IMG/VR virus record: IMGVR_UViG_3300010885_044405
Location: 1 to 20,297 of that record
Reading direction: 5' to 3' (one strand)
Length of the DNA: 20,297 nucleotides
From: a virus
Under the pieces are notes generated by a model. That model was not told the DNA's origin, did no database searches, and saw nothing but the letters and a program-made list of their open reading frames with translations. Made by a program: the position numbers and the translations under genes. Positions 1-6,861 of this stretch are shown piece by piece. Within the stretch, counting starts at the first letter, position 1. Each line of letters begins with the position of its first letter.

Positions 1-991
1 GATTTAATAAATTTTTCAATCGGCTTACCACAATCTCGTTTTTTAACTTAAATTCATCCTCAAAAATTTGAATTAAATTAATTCCCGCTTTATTAGCTAA
101 ATCTGCTTTTGTTTTATGTAATTCTTTGTCTTTGTGAATTTCGGTATGCCAATACAATCCATGCATCTCTATTCCTAGTTTATATTCTGGAATATAGATA
201 TCAATCTCATATCCATTCAGCATATTTCTGTCTCGGTAAATAAAATTAATATCATACTGATCTAGAAATTGTTTGATGAAAATTTCCATTTTAGTTCCAA
301 TTGGTTTGCACTTTCTGCATTCCAAATGCTTATGGTATTTTATAATAGCATCATATTCATAATTACACTTTTTGCACTTCCACCTATACATTTTATAGGC
401 ATTTAAAAATCCTTCATATTCCTCGAATGGAAACAGGGGAGCCACAACATCACCATCAACTAAACTTTTATAATATTTGTGCCGTGATGTTTCTGATACC
501 AACTTTGGATTGGTTCTTGGTTTTATGTCTCCAGATTTTATTCTTTCCTTAAAATCTTTAGACTTTGCATAATTCTCAACACCATATTTTGCAAAATTAG
601 TTTTTCTGAGCTTTTCTTTTCCTTCTTTAGAAGCTAAAAAATTCGTAGATCCGTATTTAATCAAATTAGTATTTTTCAACTTTTCCATTCTTTCAGGAGA
701 TTTCATGTGGCATGTTCTGCTACATGTTGCTTGCCACCCATTATTTGAATTAAAAATTGTTTCTTCACCGCAAACTACGCATGTTGGATTAGCTGTGACA
801 TCTTCGATAAATGATCGAACTCTTACGGAAAAAGCATATTTTGTCCCTTCCAAAAATTTGGTTTGATCGAGTACTGTGTTGTATAAATCAGCACCAAAAG
901 TATTCACAAACATTTTTTCCTTTACGAATCTATAAGATCCCCCGTAATTCTTTTCCAAAAATTCTATGATTTTATTTTTTTCCATGTTCAT
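1..991 (-). CDS. EDxHD/Vsr-like homing endonuclease, C-terminus beyond window
   Basis: The minus-strand frame is open from an ATG at 991 to the window edge (330 codons, no stop). A second in-frame ATG is at 985; I prefer 991 because GGA lies at suitable spacing upstream of it. Visible parts, in order: a Cys pair set C71/C74 and C90/C94, likely a zinc finger; two copies of a TN-x-x-KYG-x-x-N repeat (about residues 108-140), typical of phage homing endonucleases; a second Cys pair set C206/C209 and C225/C228; then a PD-(D/E)xK-like core with E262-x-D264, E275-x-H277, Y280-W281-H282 and F310-E311-D312-E313. This layout matches the EDxHD (Vsr-fold) homing endonucleases. Such enzymes nick or cut DNA and spread their own gene. 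It lies just downstream of the capsid gene terminator, a common place for freestanding homing genes. Function is inferred from motifs; the family call is fairly firm, the target site unknown. Confidence 0.8.
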   Translation of the reverse strand, partial: MNMEKNKIIEFLEKNYGGSYRFVKEKMFVNTFGADLYNTVLDQTKFLEGTKYAFSVRVRSFIEDVTANPTCVVCGEETIFNSNNGWQATCSRTCHMKSPERMEKLKNTNLIKYGSTNFLASKEGKEKLRKTNFAKYGVENYAKSKDFKERIKSGDIKPRTNPKLVSETSRHKYYKSLVDGDVVAPLFPFEEYEGFLNAYKMYRWKCKKCNYEYDAIIKYHKHLECRKCKPIGTKMEIFIKQFLDQYDINFIYRDRNMLNGYEIDIYIPEYKLGIEMHGLYWHTEIHKDKELHKTKADLANKAGINLIQIFEDEFKLKNEIVVSRLKNLLN

Positions 992-1013
992 TTGATTCCA
1001 AATATATCATCAA

Positions 1014-1020
1014 TATTTAG
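1014..1020 (-). promoter_or_regulatory. CTAAATA late-promoter-like motif before the homing endonuclease
   Basis: CTAAATA on the minus strand, 22 nt before the ATG at 991. It matches the element found before late genes elsewhere in the window but sits further away, so a transcript from it would have a short leader. An AATAAATA at 1035-1042 is a second candidate. Confidence 0.45.
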
Positions 1021-1053
1021 CATTGCAAGGATTTTATTTATTCGGATGCAAAA

Positions 1054-1083
1054 AAAACACCGCAGATTTCTCTGCGGTGTTTT
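1054..1083 (-). terminator. Rho-independent terminator after gp23
   Basis: A perfect 13-bp inverted repeat (core CACCGCAGA / TCTGCGGTG) encloses a 4-nt loop. On the minus-strand transcript the loop is GAAA, a GNRA tetraloop, and the stem runs into seven T residues. It starts 30 nt after the gp23 stop and is the strongest terminator in the window. A- and T-runs on both sides mean it could also work on the plus strand. It separates capsid transcription from the homing endonuclease. Confidence 0.92.
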
Positions 1084-1112
1084 GTAAGTTGTTTATTTTT
1101 AAACAGTTAAGT

Positions 1113-2615
1113 TTAGAAATACACTGATTGATTACCGGGGGTAAACGCTTGACCGAGTCCTTTAAGGATGATCGTGTGGTAATAGAGCGCGGCTCCAAAA
1201 ATATTATCCACTACGCCATATCTTGTCAAGAGTCCAACGCGAGGAGCGAAATCATTCGGTCCAATTGTGCGCTGAATCATAACAGGGATGTATGGGCAGT
1301 AAATGATACCAGAATCATAGAATTCAGTACCTTTATATCCGAGGAGGGCATATTCTACACCAGCGGTTTGACCAGTATAACCTTGATCGCCGTATACAGC
1401 ACTGTTCTGAACTTCAGTACGAGTGTCGCGGTATACTTGGAAACGGCCACCTAGTGAACCAACCTTGGCTACACCAGCTTGTTGAGTGGTTACGTTACCT
1501 TGAACGGTAACCCATTGGAATTCAGGAAGCATTTCGAAAATTGCACAAACGCGAGGAGTTGCAACAATGAAGTTTGCAGGTCCACGACGATTGCGAATTG
1601 CGATACGGTTTGCTTCGATAATTACTCTCTGGTAGAAGTCACGATTACGTTCAACTAACCAACGGCCATCGGCAGAAGCGGGAGACCATACAGAATATCC
1701 TTTTCCATAACCACCGTTGAGGGAGGTTTGGATCATACGGATAATCATTTCACGGTCGATTTCGGCCTGAAGTTCGTATGCCATAGCATTCGTGATTTCA
1801 GAATCGATATCAATACCGTTCATGTTCTTTAGATCTTGCTCTAGTTCGACAGACCATTTAGCACCAAGGCGGCGTGTACCAGCTTCAACTGCGGTCTTTT
1901 CAAAGCTAACTTCAACTGTTGGGATGTTGGCATTGATTTCGAAATTCTGGAGAATTTCAGCAATACCGCTATCTTGTGCGGAGAAAGCCCACTCGGAGTT
2001 ACCGGAGAGGAAAGCAGAAGAAACGCCAGTGTAACGAGAATCGAGATGTTGATATCCGAGTTCGTTATCACCTTGAGGTGATTTGCCATAACCTGCGCCA
2101 GCAGCAGAACCTGCGTAGTTCACGGTGCTCTGATTGTGAGTACCGGGAGCGGGTGCCCATGCACCACCAGAAGTGGAGGTGTCTTGGTAATTACCACCGA
2201 GGGACTGATTGCTGTACTTATAACGAAGAGCGAATGCTAGACCAACTGGTCCAGACATAGGCTGAACGCCAACGATTTCGTTGGTGATAAGTTCAGGGAA
2301 TGTACGGCGAATCATTGGAATCAAGATTTTTGGTAGACGTTGATCGCCAGTTGCATAACTATCGGAACTTCCGAAGTTTGCAGCAGTGGCACCGTTATTA
2401 CCACCGAATACTCCTGCACCACCGGAAGTATTAGCTTCACGTAGGCAGTAGGCTTCTTGGTTTTCAAGAAGCATTGCGGTGTTAAGACGGGTATGTTCGT
2501 CTTCGATTGCGGCTACGCTCTTAGAGGTATAGTCGAGCACGGGTGCCCACTTTTCCAAAAGAACCTTAGCGCGATCTTGATCAATATATGATTGTGCGGG
2601 TTTAATTTGTTTCAT
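1113..2615 (-). CDS. 23: Major capsid protein, T4 gp23-like
   Basis: Forms the hexameric lattice of the head. The protein is 500 aa (T4 gp23 is 521). An N-terminal alpha-helical propeptide of about 60 residues ends in L58-R-E60|A61, matching the (L/I)xE|(A/S/G) site of the T4 prohead protease gp21; cleavage would leave about 440 aa. The Gly/Ser-rich stretch right after the site and the C-terminal RYGVVDN...LYYH...KGLGQAF region resemble gp23-type capsid proteins. It is last in the cassette gp21-gp67-gp22-gp23, the same order as T4, and is followed by a strong terminator. There is no Shine-Dalgarno; the 5' region is A-rich (AGAAAG). Unlike its late neighbours it has no TAAATA element against the start; the nearest is 68 nt upstream. 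Its base composition looks less AT-rich than the sugar genes, as expected for a highly expressed protein. Confidence 0.96.
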   Translation of the reverse strand: MKQIKPAQSYIDQDRAKVLLEKWAPVLDYTSKSVAAIEDEHTRLNTAMLLENQEAYCLREANTSGGAGVFGGNNGATAANFGSSDSYATGDQRLPKILIPMIRRTFPELITNEIVGVQPMSGPVGLAFALRYKYSNQSLGGNYQDTSTSGGAWAPAPGTHNQSTVNYAGSAAGAGYGKSPQGDNELGYQHLDSRYTGVSSAFLSGNSEWAFSAQDSGIAEILQNFEINANIPTVEVSFEKTAVEAGTRRLGAKWSVELEQDLKNMNGIDIDSEITNAMAYELQAEIDREMIIRMIQTSLNGGYGKGYSVWSPASADGRWLVERNRDFYQRVIIEANRIAIRNRRGPANFIVATPRVCAIFEMLPEFQWVTVQGNVTTQQAGVAKVGSLGGRFQVYRDTRTEVQNSAVYGDQGYTGQTAGVEYALLGYKGTEFYDSGIIYCPYIPVMIQRTIGPNDFAPRVGLLTRYGVVDNIFGAALYYHTIILKGLGQAFTPGNQSVYF

Positions 2616-2658
2616 ATGTGTTTGTTTTCTTTCTTTTATTTTTCGACCTCAAGCATAT

Positions 2659-2670
2659 CTGCATATGCAG
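2659..2670. repeat. Perfect 12-bp palindrome in the gp23 leader
   Basis: CTGCATATGCAG reads the same on both strands. It lies between the gp22 stop and the gp23 start, downstream of the likely late promoter at 2683-2689, so it would be in the 5' leader of the gp23 mRNA. It could be a protein-binding site or a small RNA structure; no function is shown. Confidence 0.5.
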
Positions 2671-2682
2671 GAACTCAAGTAA

Positions 2683-2689
2683 TATTTAC
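2683..2689 (-). promoter_or_regulatory. GTAAATA late-promoter-like motif upstream of gp23
   Basis: GTAAATA on the minus strand in the 103-nt gap between gp22 and gp23, ending 67 nt before the gp23 ATG. It is flanked by AAGTAA/TTACTT arms. A further GTAAATA (2723-2729) overlaps the gp22 stop. Either could drive extra gp23 transcription with a leader of roughly 60-100 nt. Confidence 0.5.
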
Positions 2690-2718
2690 TTCTACCAAAT
2701 TTTTAGTGAATAAATATA

Positions 2719-3603
2719 TTAATATTTACTCAATTCGTTCAAATAATTTGAAACGGTTGAAAATTCTTTTTCGGGTTGTGGTTGAACTTGTGTATCTTCT
2801 TCCAACACAACACGATCAGCTTTTACTTTACGCTGTTCGAAAGCTTCTTCTTTTAGAGATTGGATACGCTCTTCTTCTTTTTTATCAAAAAGTGAAAGGG
2901 TATAATCAATATTTTCCAAAATGAACTTTGGAGATTTTCCTTCGAAAATACGTTGGGCATATTCCTTCTTCTTTGCAGGAAGTGTGGAAGTTTTTTGTTC
3001 GAGCACCAAAGCTGCTTTTGCTTTTTGTAGGGATTCGCGGAGTTGTTCATTTTCCTGTTGTGCTTCGGTTGCGACTTTACGAGATTCGGTGATTTGCGTC
3101 TTACCATCAATAAGAGCATCTTTTAATGATTCGCTCATGAGAGCGGAATCGATAGCAAGAGATTCGCGAAGATTATTGAGAATAATACGAGCCTTTTGAT
3201 TCTTAACGGCTTCGTTAATTGATTTGGTTGGAATCTTGGATTCAATGAAGAGATCAACGTAATGAGAAATTTTTTCAACTAAATCATCCTTGAATTCAAG
3301 TGCTTGTTCCTTGATGATCTTTTGGTAACGCTCAACAACCATCTGAAGTTTTGCGTGATTGTTTTGATCAAGAGCTTCAACAACACGTTGAAGTTTTGCA
3401 CTATGATCATTATCAATAGCTTCTAGGAGTTGTTCGGCTTTTGCAGTATATTCTGCATCTTGTTCGGTGAGAGCCTTTTCAACATGTAAACGAACTCGAT
3501 CATTTACTGCTGCATTAAATGCTTCTTGAATTTGTCCGAGAGTTTCTTCGGTGAGGATTCCTTGGGTTGCTTCTTTTAGAAGAGATGAAATTTCCGTTGC
3601 CAT
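2719..3603 (-). CDS. 22: Prohead core scaffolding protein, T4 gp22-like
   Basis: The internal scaffold around which the capsid assembles, later degraded by the gp21 protease. The protein is 294 aa (T4 gp22 is 269), almost wholly alpha-helical and charged, with long heptad-like stretches (about residues 40-110 and 175-245). Several sites match (L/I/V)xE|(A/S), for example SLLKE|A near the N-terminus, LLE|A, VVE|A and LRE|S, as expected of a scaffold that is digested. Identification rests on these features and above all on position between gp67-like/gp21 and gp23; coiled-coil scaffolds diverge fast, so sequence alone would be weak evidence. The start is the ATG at 3603; upstream is A-rich with no Shine-Dalgarno and no close TAAATA element, so it is probably read through from the gp67/gp21 transcripts. 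Confidence 0.88.
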   Translation of the reverse strand: MATEISSLLKEATQGILTEETLGQIQEAFNAAVNDRVRLHVEKALTEQDAEYTAKAEQLLEAIDNDHSAKLQRVVEALDQNNHAKLQMVVERYQKIIKEQALEFKDDLVEKISHYVDLFIESKIPTKSINEAVKNQKARIILNNLRESLAIDSALMSESLKDALIDGKTQITESRKVATEAQQENEQLRESLQKAKAALVLEQKTSTLPAKKKEYAQRIFEGKSPKFILENIDYTLSLFDKKEEERIQSLKEEAFEQRKVKADRVVLEEDTQVQPQPEKEFSTVSNYLNELSKY

Positions 3604-3630
3604 AATATTAGTTATTCTTTTTGTTAAAAT

Positions 3631-3879
3631 TTATTTCGAGTTACTCTTAGTTTTTTTATTCTTGTCTTCAGCTTTTGGAAATTTCCCTCCAAATGCGCTC
3701 TTTTTAGCTGCTTTCTTTTCTTCTGGAGTTCCTCCAAAAACTTTCTTTTTAGCGGCTTTTTTAATTTTGGCTTTAACCTTTTCTTGAATTACAACTTCCA
3801 AAAATTTATGAGCACCACTGTAATTTTCAGCGATCATGGCATCGATAAACTTCACGATATTTTCTTTTTCGAGATTCAT
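3631..3879 (-). CDS. 67: Small prohead core protein, T4 gp67-like
   Basis: An 82-aa protein between gp21 and gp22 (T4 gp67 is 80 aa). The first 40 residues contain a helix of the form IDAMIAENYSGAHKFL followed by VIQEKVKAKI, which resembles the N-terminal helical part of gp67-type core proteins. The rest is low complexity with two near repeats, AAKKKVFGG and AAKKSAFGG, and a Lys-rich end. T4 gp67 has a strongly acidic C-terminus, so the basic tail here is a marked difference and suggests it may bind DNA or other core proteins differently. An AATAAATA sits 5 nt before the ATG. The role (head core, shape control) is inferred from synteny and the N-terminal similarity. Confidence 0.7.
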   Translation of the reverse strand: MNLEKENIVKFIDAMIAENYSGAHKFLEVVIQEKVKAKIKKAAKKKVFGGTPEEKKAAKKSAFGGKFPKAEDKNKKTKSNSK

Positions 3880-3884
3880 ATTTT

Positions 3885-3892
3885 TATTTATT
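3885..3892 (-). promoter_or_regulatory. AATAAATA late-promoter-like motif, 5 nt before gp67 start
   Basis: AATAAATA on the minus strand, then AAAAT, then the ATG of the gp67-like gene. It differs from the T4 late consensus TATAAATA by one base. Confidence 0.6.
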
Positions 3893-3893
3893 A

Positions 3894-4559
3894 TTATTTG
3901 ATGTTATTTAAGAAGTTGATGATGCATTCCTTTAGATATTGCTCTACTTCTTTGTTTGGTAACTTTTTGATACCTTTTTCGAAGCTGTCATATACTTCTT
4001 CAAATTGTCCTGATTCACCAAGTACCCATTGTTTTGATTCTAAAATTCCATTTACGAAAGCTTTTGGAAAAGATGGATCAGCCACACAATCCACAGAAAT
4101 AAGACGGAAATTCCTCACAACATTTTTACCATCGGTGGATTCTTCAAGCTGTCCAAGTGCTCGTGAACTCATGCCTACACGTACTCCATCTTGTACTAAT
4201 GAACGAACAATATGTCCGCATGGTGTGGTTAATACTTTGCTTGTACCATAAAAAACATTTCCTTCTTGAAACATATCGGTCACAAGATGGCAGGCTTTAT
4301 CAAGACTAACTTCTGCGCTGCTTTCGTGATTTAAGGTTCCCATTGCTCGTCCAGTTACAACCATTTCTTTTTTATAACGAGCAACTTCGTCAATCATTTC
4401 ATCCAAACGATACAAACGATTGTTACGATTATAATTTTCGGCCATCATATATGGCCCTTTAATGAAAAGAGTCGCAGGGCTTTTGCGATCCTTTTCTTCG
4501 AAAATATATTCGAATTGTTCTTCTGGAGCAGGCTTTTCAACAATTAACCTTAGTGACAT
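3894..4559 (-). CDS. 21: Prohead maturation serine protease, T4 gp21-like
   Basis: Processes the scaffold and the capsid propeptide during head maturation. The protein is 221 aa (T4 gp21 is 212). Motifs fit the herpesvirus-assemblin-like phage proteases: catalytic His78 in GTLNHE and the Ser in GVRVGMSSRALG (S131 or S132), followed by SVDCVADPSF. Near the C-terminus ILE174|S and LGE182|S match the protease's own specificity, suggesting self-processing of the last 40-50 residues, as T4 gp21 does. It is the first gene of the prohead cassette and is transcribed divergently from the plus-strand gene at 4635. The ATG at 4559 is preceded by CTAAATA at a 5-nt gap, which supports this start. Confidence 0.93.
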   Translation of the reverse strand: MSLRLIVEKPAPEEQFEYIFEEKDRKSPATLFIKGPYMMAENYNRNNRLYRLDEMIDEVARYKKEMVVTGRAMGTLNHESSAEVSLDKACHLVTDMFQEGNVFYGTSKVLTTPCGHIVRSLVQDGVRVGMSSRALGQLEESTDGKNVVRNFRLISVDCVADPSFPKAFVNGILESKQWVLGESGQFEEVYDSFEKGIKKLPNKEVEQYLKECIINFLNNIK

Positions 4560-4564
4560 AAAAC

Positions 4565-4571
4565 TATTTAG
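4565..4571 (-). promoter_or_regulatory. CTAAATA late-promoter-like motif, 5 nt before gp21 start
   Basis: Minus strand CTAAATA, then GTTTT, then ATG. It forms a divergent pair with the plus-strand CTAAATA at 4623-4629; both genes have the same 5-nt spacer in opposite directions, strong internal support that the element is real. Confidence 0.75.
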
Positions 4572-4622
4572 ACTTATGATTTAATATTTTTAGAGTAAAA
4601 CACTTGAAATACACAAAAAAAC

Positions 4623-4629
4623 CTAAATA
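4623..4629 (+). promoter_or_regulatory. CTAAATA late-promoter-like motif, 5 nt before the plus-strand gene
   Basis: Plus strand CTAAATA, then ATCTT, then ATG at 4635. It is the only copy placed before a plus-strand gene and shows that this inverted gene is in the same late regulon as the head genes. Confidence 0.75.
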
Positions 4630-4634
4630 ATCTT

Positions 4635-5741
4635 ATGGCAGAAGATATTAATCTAATTTTTGAAAAGTATTTAGAGGTAGTAGAGGAGGCAGGTAAAGGA
4701 CATAGACCACAAAGTTATGGTGATGTTATGTTGGGTAAACAACATAAACAAAAAGGTGCTTTGGCTTTTGGATTAGGCCAAAAAGAAGCAGATAATTTTT
4801 ATAGTGGTAATACTGGATTAACCCCAGAAATCACAAAACAATATAGATCTGACAAAACCTACGAACAAATTGTAGGAGAAGAATTAAATGATCCTTCAAA
4901 ACATATTTCTGTTACTGGATCTGAAGGAATTGTTTCTCCAAAAGCACAAAAAACTTTCTTGGCTATGCGAGACCGCAAAGAATTGGATCGTTATCTGAAT
5001 ATTAGCAACACAGATGATATCTTAATTCCTCATTTCTCATTAGCTCAAACTATCAATAACTTCTCATTACATGCTAGGAATTCAGATGATGAGAATGTTA
5101 AAAAGGCTATTGCTGAATTTTTATCAAAAACTTTAAAGTTTCTTCAGAAAGAATCAAATTATCGTAAGATGTATGCGAATGCTAATGTGTTTTTTGACAA
5201 TAAAAAGTTCGTAGCAGATTCCAAGGAAAACATAACAGATCCAGCAGATACTTATTCTGAACATATTGGTGATATCACAGAAGCATTAAAAGGGTTACAA
5301 CAAAAACCAGTACAATTCATTGATCCTAAATTAGAACCATCCTTCTATAAATTTAGAAAAAAGACACGTTTTGGAACTAAAGACGTATCTTTTGCTATAG
5401 ATCCTACCAAAGGAGAACGTCAGGCATTTGCTCCAGCATCCGAACCACATCCAAATATTGGTGGTGTGATGCCAACTCAAAAAACTGGAAGATCTGCCAC
5501 AGAAGAAGAAAGCAAAACAACACAATTAAAAAATCTAAGTGCTCAGATGTTTAAATTGATGAAAAATAAAGCTCCACAATCTGAAATTGATGCTGTTAAA
5601 GAAAAAATGAGAGAATTAAATCGTGCATCTTTACAAGCTGCTCCTTCTGTTGGAACTGCTGCATCAGCTAAAAAATTATCAAGAAAAGGAAAAATTAAAA
5701 AAGAATCTTATGAACCGTTCGTAAGAAATATTCTTTTTTAA
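4635..5741 (+). CDS. Unknown late protein; candidate virion-internal protein
   Basis: A 368-aa protein, the only plus-strand gene in the window. I do not recognise its family. It is hydrophilic and Lys-rich with no signal peptide or membrane segment. The N-terminus is a short amphipathic helix (INLIFEKYLEVVEE, residues 5-18) followed by AGKG. This looks like the capsid-targeting leader of T4 internal proteins, a short helix ending in a gp21-type site (xxE|A). A second possible site, ITE|A, lies near residue 217. The middle (about 130-200) is predicted helical; residues 265-300 are Pro/Thr/Ser-rich and likely disordered; 300-330 may be coiled coil. It has its own CTAAATA late element, sits between gp4 and gp21, and converges on gp4 with overlapping stop codons. 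A packaged internal or minor head protein is my inference only. Confidence 0.85.
   Translation: MAEDINLIFEKYLEVVEEAGKGHRPQSYGDVMLGKQHKQKGALAFGLGQKEADNFYSGNTGLTPEITKQYRSDKTYEQIVGEELNDPSKHISVTGSEGIVSPKAQKTFLAMRDRKELDRYLNISNTDDILIPHFSLAQTINNFSLHARNSDDENVKKAIAEFLSKTLKFLQKESNYRKMYANANVFFDNKKFVADSKENITDPADTYSEHIGDITEALKGLQQKPVQFIDPKLEPSFYKFRKKTRFGTKDVSFAIDPTKGERQAFAPASEPHPNIGGVMPTQKTGRSATEEESKTTQLKNLSAQMFKLMKNKAPQSEIDAVKEKMRELNRASLQAAPSVGTAASAKKLSRKGKIKKESYEPFVRNILF
5697..5739. terminator. Bidirectional hairpin terminator inside the end of the plus-strand gene
   Basis: Outer 10-bp stem AAAAAAGAAT / ATTCTTTTTT (5697-5706 with 5730-5739) encloses an inner 8-bp stem CTTATGAA / TTCGTAAG (one G-T wobble, loop CCG); four unpaired bases (AAAT) lie on the right side. 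It ends in a T-run in either direction, so it can stop both converging transcripts. It lies wholly within the last codons of the plus-strand gene and abuts the gp4 stop. Confidence 0.65.
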
Positions 5742-6190
5742 GGCAAATCTTTCTCGGTTATTACAATAAATTCAGCTCCTTTGGCAGTAGCAAACTTCTT
5801 AGCTGCTTCCCATTTAGCTTGGTTTATAACCCATTGTGTCGTTTCATAAAGAACGGTAGTTTTCTTTTTACGATTCGAAGGAGCAGGAGGAAGTGTTTGT
5901 TTATATGGTTTAATCTCAATTAGATATTTTTTTATCTTATCGCCTTCTCTTAATACCACATAAGTATCCACATAATATCTGTGTAGTCTTTGATCTATTG
6001 GAGATTTATAAGGAACAATAATTTGTTCTGAACTCCATTGTAGTACATTTGGATTACCATCAGCCCAAAGAAAAAACTTACGTTCAAGCGAAGAACGAAA
6101 TATAGCAAATTTTCCAATAAATTTTTCGGGATTCTTTGGTTGGAATACCCCCTGTTTGAATCTTGGATCTTTTTTAAATATCGGAGGCAT
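5738..6190 (-). CDS. 4: Head completion nuclease, T4 gp4-like
   Basis: Acts after DNA packaging to finish heads before tail joining. The protein is 150 aa, the same length as T4 gp4. The core fits a TnsA-like PD-(D/E)xK nuclease: FRSSLERKFFLW (Glu), then NPNVLQWSSEQIIVPY, HRYYVDTYVV (Asp), and LIEIKPYKQT (E-x-K). The C-terminal KWEAAKKFATAKGAEFIVITE segment is the usual last helix and strand. The phrases RSS-x-ERK, SE-x-IVPY and IEIKP are those I associate with T4 gp4. Its TAA stop overlaps the TAA of the converging plus-strand gene (shared TTAA). TTAAATA lies 5 nt before the ATG, so it is in the late set. Confidence 0.88.
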   Translation of the reverse strand: MPPIFKKDPRFKQGVFQPKNPEKFIGKFAIFRSSLERKFFLWADGNPNVLQWSSEQIIVPYKSPIDQRLHRYYVDTYVVLREGDKIKKYLIEIKPYKQTLPPAPSNRKKKTTVLYETTQWVINQAKWEAAKKFATAKGAEFIVITEKDLP

Positions 6191-6194
6191 TTAA

Positions 6195-6857
6195 TTATTT
6201 AATTGCATATAGCAAAGAATAATTATTATCAGTAGTAGAATCCAAGAACATTGTGGGAAACTTATCACCTAAATATCGTTTTAATATTTTCTCGTATAAT
6301 TGTATTCGTTTTGATTCATTTTTATCTATTCTCATGGAGATAGCTCCAGTATTAGCTATCATTCCTCTAGATAATAAACTATCTTTTAATACATCCACGA
6401 CTGTTTGAAAAACTTCTAGTGCTCCTAATCCTTCACTATTTGTTAAATTAGATTCTCCTGTGTCTGTGATAAAATTTATCATACAAATCTTTTCGTTTGT
6501 TTTTAATAAATCATTTTTTAGTTTATTATAATTCGAGGCTAGAATATTATCTTTCTTGAAATTTGAACTAGTTTCAGAAGAATTTGCTATTTCGTAAGAT
6601 GTATTCTCGTCGTAATAACTAATCAAAACTCGATACGAAGAACCTGATTTGGTTGTTATTGAATAATTGTGATGCGTGGCATTATTTTTTAACGTATCGT
6701 TTAATCGTTCAAATGATTCTAATATAGAAAATTGCTGGGATAATTCATACAATCGAAACATTTCGCTCCAATCATAATTTTCTAAAATTACATCAGAATC
6801 AAATAAATCAAATCTTTTACACTGTTTTAAAATTACACTTTCGTAAATTTCTTGCAT
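6195..6857 (-). CDS. Conserved-looking phage protein of unknown function
   Basis: A 220-aa protein with no function I can name. The N-terminal 60 residues are helical and acidic/aromatic; the middle (about 65-90) reads as beta strands (YSITTKSGSSYRVLISYY); the C-terminal part (about 120-220) has MINFIT, then GLGALEVFQTVVDVLKD, then ISMRIDKNESKRIQLYEKILKRYLG and YSLLYAI. The last pattern, a strand, then an S/N-ESKRIQLYEKILKR-type helix and a final strand, resembles phage proteins sometimes described as acetyltransferase-like, but I see no acetyl-CoA-binding motif. It lies between the candidate spanin and gp4, with TGAAATA 5 nt before the ATG, so it is probably expressed late and may be structural or act in assembly. 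Confidence 0.85.
   Translation of the reverse strand: MQEIYESVILKQCKRFDLFDSDVILENYDWSEMFRLYELSQQFSILESFERLNDTLKNNATHHNYSITTKSGSSYRVLISYYDENTSYEIANSSETSSNFKKDNILASNYNKLKNDLLKTNEKICMINFITDTGESNLTNSEGLGALEVFQTVVDVLKDSLLSRGMIANTGAISMRIDKNESKRIQLYEKILKRYLGDKFPTMFLDSTTDNNYSLLYAIK
6196..6202 (-). promoter_or_regulatory. TTAAATA late-promoter-like motif, 5 nt before gp4 start
   Basis: Minus strand TTAAATA, spacer ATTAA, then ATG at 6190. The element overlaps the stop codon of the upstream gene. Confidence 0.65.
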
Positions 6858-6861
6858 ATAT

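Noticed and set aside
2592-2924. 110-aa plus-strand open frame across the gp22/gp23 junction
   Set aside because: Antisense to gp22 and gp23 with a hydrophobic, biased composition; no promoter or late element.
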